Positions 4,999 to 5,722 of a DNA stretch of 5,722 nucleotides are shown here, piece by piece (within the stretch, counting starts at the first letter, position 1; the number at the start of each line of letters is the position of its first letter). Both the position numbers and the translations under genes were made by a program. The notes under the pieces were generated by a model, which was not told the origin of the DNA, searched no databases, and saw only the letters and a program-made list of their open reading frames with translations. This DNA is from an uncultured Gammaproteobacteria bacterium (GTDB lineage: Bacteria; Pseudomonadota; Gammaproteobacteria; Nitrosococcales; Methylophagaceae): NCBI GenBank assembly GCA_913058195.1, contig CAJXPP010000151.1:1-5722 (forward strand), given 5' to 3'.

Positions 4999-5034
4999 TA
5001 TTTTAACATTTCACAGTATGTCTTGGCTTCTTTA
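4999..5034 (-). promoter_or_regulatory. Candidate promoter region for tRNA-Gln and prs
   Basis: Two overlapping possibilities occur upstream of tRNA-Gln. TTGAAA and TACTGT are separated by 17 bp (-35 good, -10 poor). Further downstream TGTTAAAAT looks like an extended -10 box with no matching -35. Either would start transcription shortly before the tRNA. Readthrough from ispE is an alternative, since no terminator is seen in the 59-nt gap. Confidence 0.35.
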
Positions 5035-5046
5035 TTTTCAAAGAAA

Positions 5047-5722
5047 TCAATTGCGATATAGTGGCGACTGATTACACCCTTTAGCAATAAATGCTTGCCA
5101 TTTACTTGGCAATTTGTTCATTACTTTTTGTGCCTCATGCTCACTATTAAAGCTAGCAAATACACACGCCCCTGTTCCGGTCATAACTGGTTCGGCGTAA
5201 TACTCTAGCCAATCCATCACATCAGAAACAGGCGGGTAATCTTTCCTTACTACCTCTTCGCAGACATTCCTGCCTTCCCCCGAAAGGAAGCCCGCAATTG
5301 TCATAGAATCACAATCGCGTGTCAAGACTGGTGACGAAAAAACTTTAGCCGTAGAAACGTGGCAATCAGGGACAACAACGAGATACCACGGCTCGCGGGG
5401 TGATATCACTGTTAATTTTTCACCCACACCTTCAGCCCATGCAGCATACCCATGGATAAAAACAGGCACATCTGCGCCAAGCATCAAGCCTAGTTCGGCT
5501 AAGATCTGTTTCGATAAGCCGCAATCCCATATTGAGTTTAGAGCGACTAAAGTCGTTGCTGCGTTGGAACTACCACCACCTAAGCCGCCGCCCATCGGCA
5601 AATGTTTCTCTAAAGAAATTATAACGCCACACTTTGCGTTTGCATGTTTTTGCAATAATTTAGCCGCACGTACTATTAAATTATCTGCATCATCGACCCC
5701 AGCAATAGGCGTTGCCAAAATT
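5047..5722 (-). CDS. ispE: 4-diphosphocytidyl-2-C-methyl-D-erythritol kinase, 5' end outside the window
   Basis: IspE phosphorylates CDP-methylerythritol with ATP in the non-mevalonate (MEP) pathway to isoprenoids. The last 224 codons are visible, matching the E. coli enzyme from about residue 50 onward. IAGVDDADNLIVRAA opens the fragment, the GHMP-kinase ATP loop PMGGGLGGGSSNAA follows 40 residues in, and LGADVPVF contains the Asp equivalent to catalytic Asp141. TGTGACVFASF is the C-terminal GHMP glycine motif, and the chain ends AKGCNQSPLYRN. The frame stays open to the window edge, so a TTG at 5716-5718 is an internal Leu codon, not a start. The N-terminal segment with the catalytic Lys region is missing only because of the window boundary. 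It ends 59 nt before tRNA-Gln. Confidence 0.96.
   Translation of the reverse strand, partial: ILATPIAGVDDADNLIVRAAKLLQKHANAKCGVIISLEKHLPMGGGLGGGSSNAATTLVALNSIWDCGLSKQILAELGLMLGADVPVFIHGYAAWAEGVGEKLTVISPREPWYLVVVPDCHVSTAKVFSSPVLTRDCDSMTIAGFLSGEGRNVCEEVVRKDYPPVSDVMDWLEYYAEPVMTGTGACVFASFNSEHEAQKVMNKLPSKWQAFIAKGCNQSPLYRN

Noticed and set aside
5716..5718. TTG as a start codon for ispE
   Set aside because: It is an internal Leu codon; the frame continues to the window edge and the family has about 50 more N-terminal residues.

Overview
The window looks like a chromosomal housekeeping segment from a fairly AT-rich gammaproteobacterium. The clues are close matches, recalled from memory, to gammaproteobacterial IspE, Prs, Pth, YchF and PldA, bacterial tRNAs with encoded CCA ends, and the order ispE - tRNA-Gln - prs - rplY - pth - ychF, which I recall from Pseudomonas-like genomes, often with a tRNA-Met further on. 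The genus cannot be assigned from sequence alone. Every supported gene lies on the minus strand, so transcription runs from high to low coordinates.

Layout in transcription order: the 3' three quarters of ispE (isoprenoid precursor synthesis, cut by the window edge at 5722); tRNA-Gln(TTG); prs (PRPP synthetase); a 160-nt spacer full of inverted repeats, including an intrinsic terminator and a candidate promoter; rplY (long, two-domain L25/CTC protein that binds 5S rRNA); pth (peptidyl-tRNA hydrolase); ychF (ribosome-associated P-loop ATPase); pldA (outer-membrane phospholipase A1) after a 65-nt gap; then tRNA-Met(CAT) with its own near-consensus promoter and terminator. Bases 1-57 contain nothing I can assign.

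Functional reading: most of the block supports translation (two tRNAs, L25, Pth, YchF) and nucleotide and isoprenoid precursor supply (Prs, IspE). rplY, pth and ychF are tightly packed and probably one transcription unit; the ychF Shine-Dalgarno overlaps the pth stop codon. pldA is the odd member: an envelope lipase between ychF and tRNA-Met, with an N-terminal extension and an atypical last residue.

I found no mobile element, CRISPR array, defence system or clear new biological system. The most interesting stretch is the rplY leader (about 3733-3835), where two hairpins with interchangeable arms flank a terminator-like hairpin just before the start codon. This suggests leader-based control of L25. 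Two long reading-frame starts are corrected here: prs does not extend into tRNA-Gln, and rplY starts at ATG 3732, not at the TTG that is part of its own Shine-Dalgarno.
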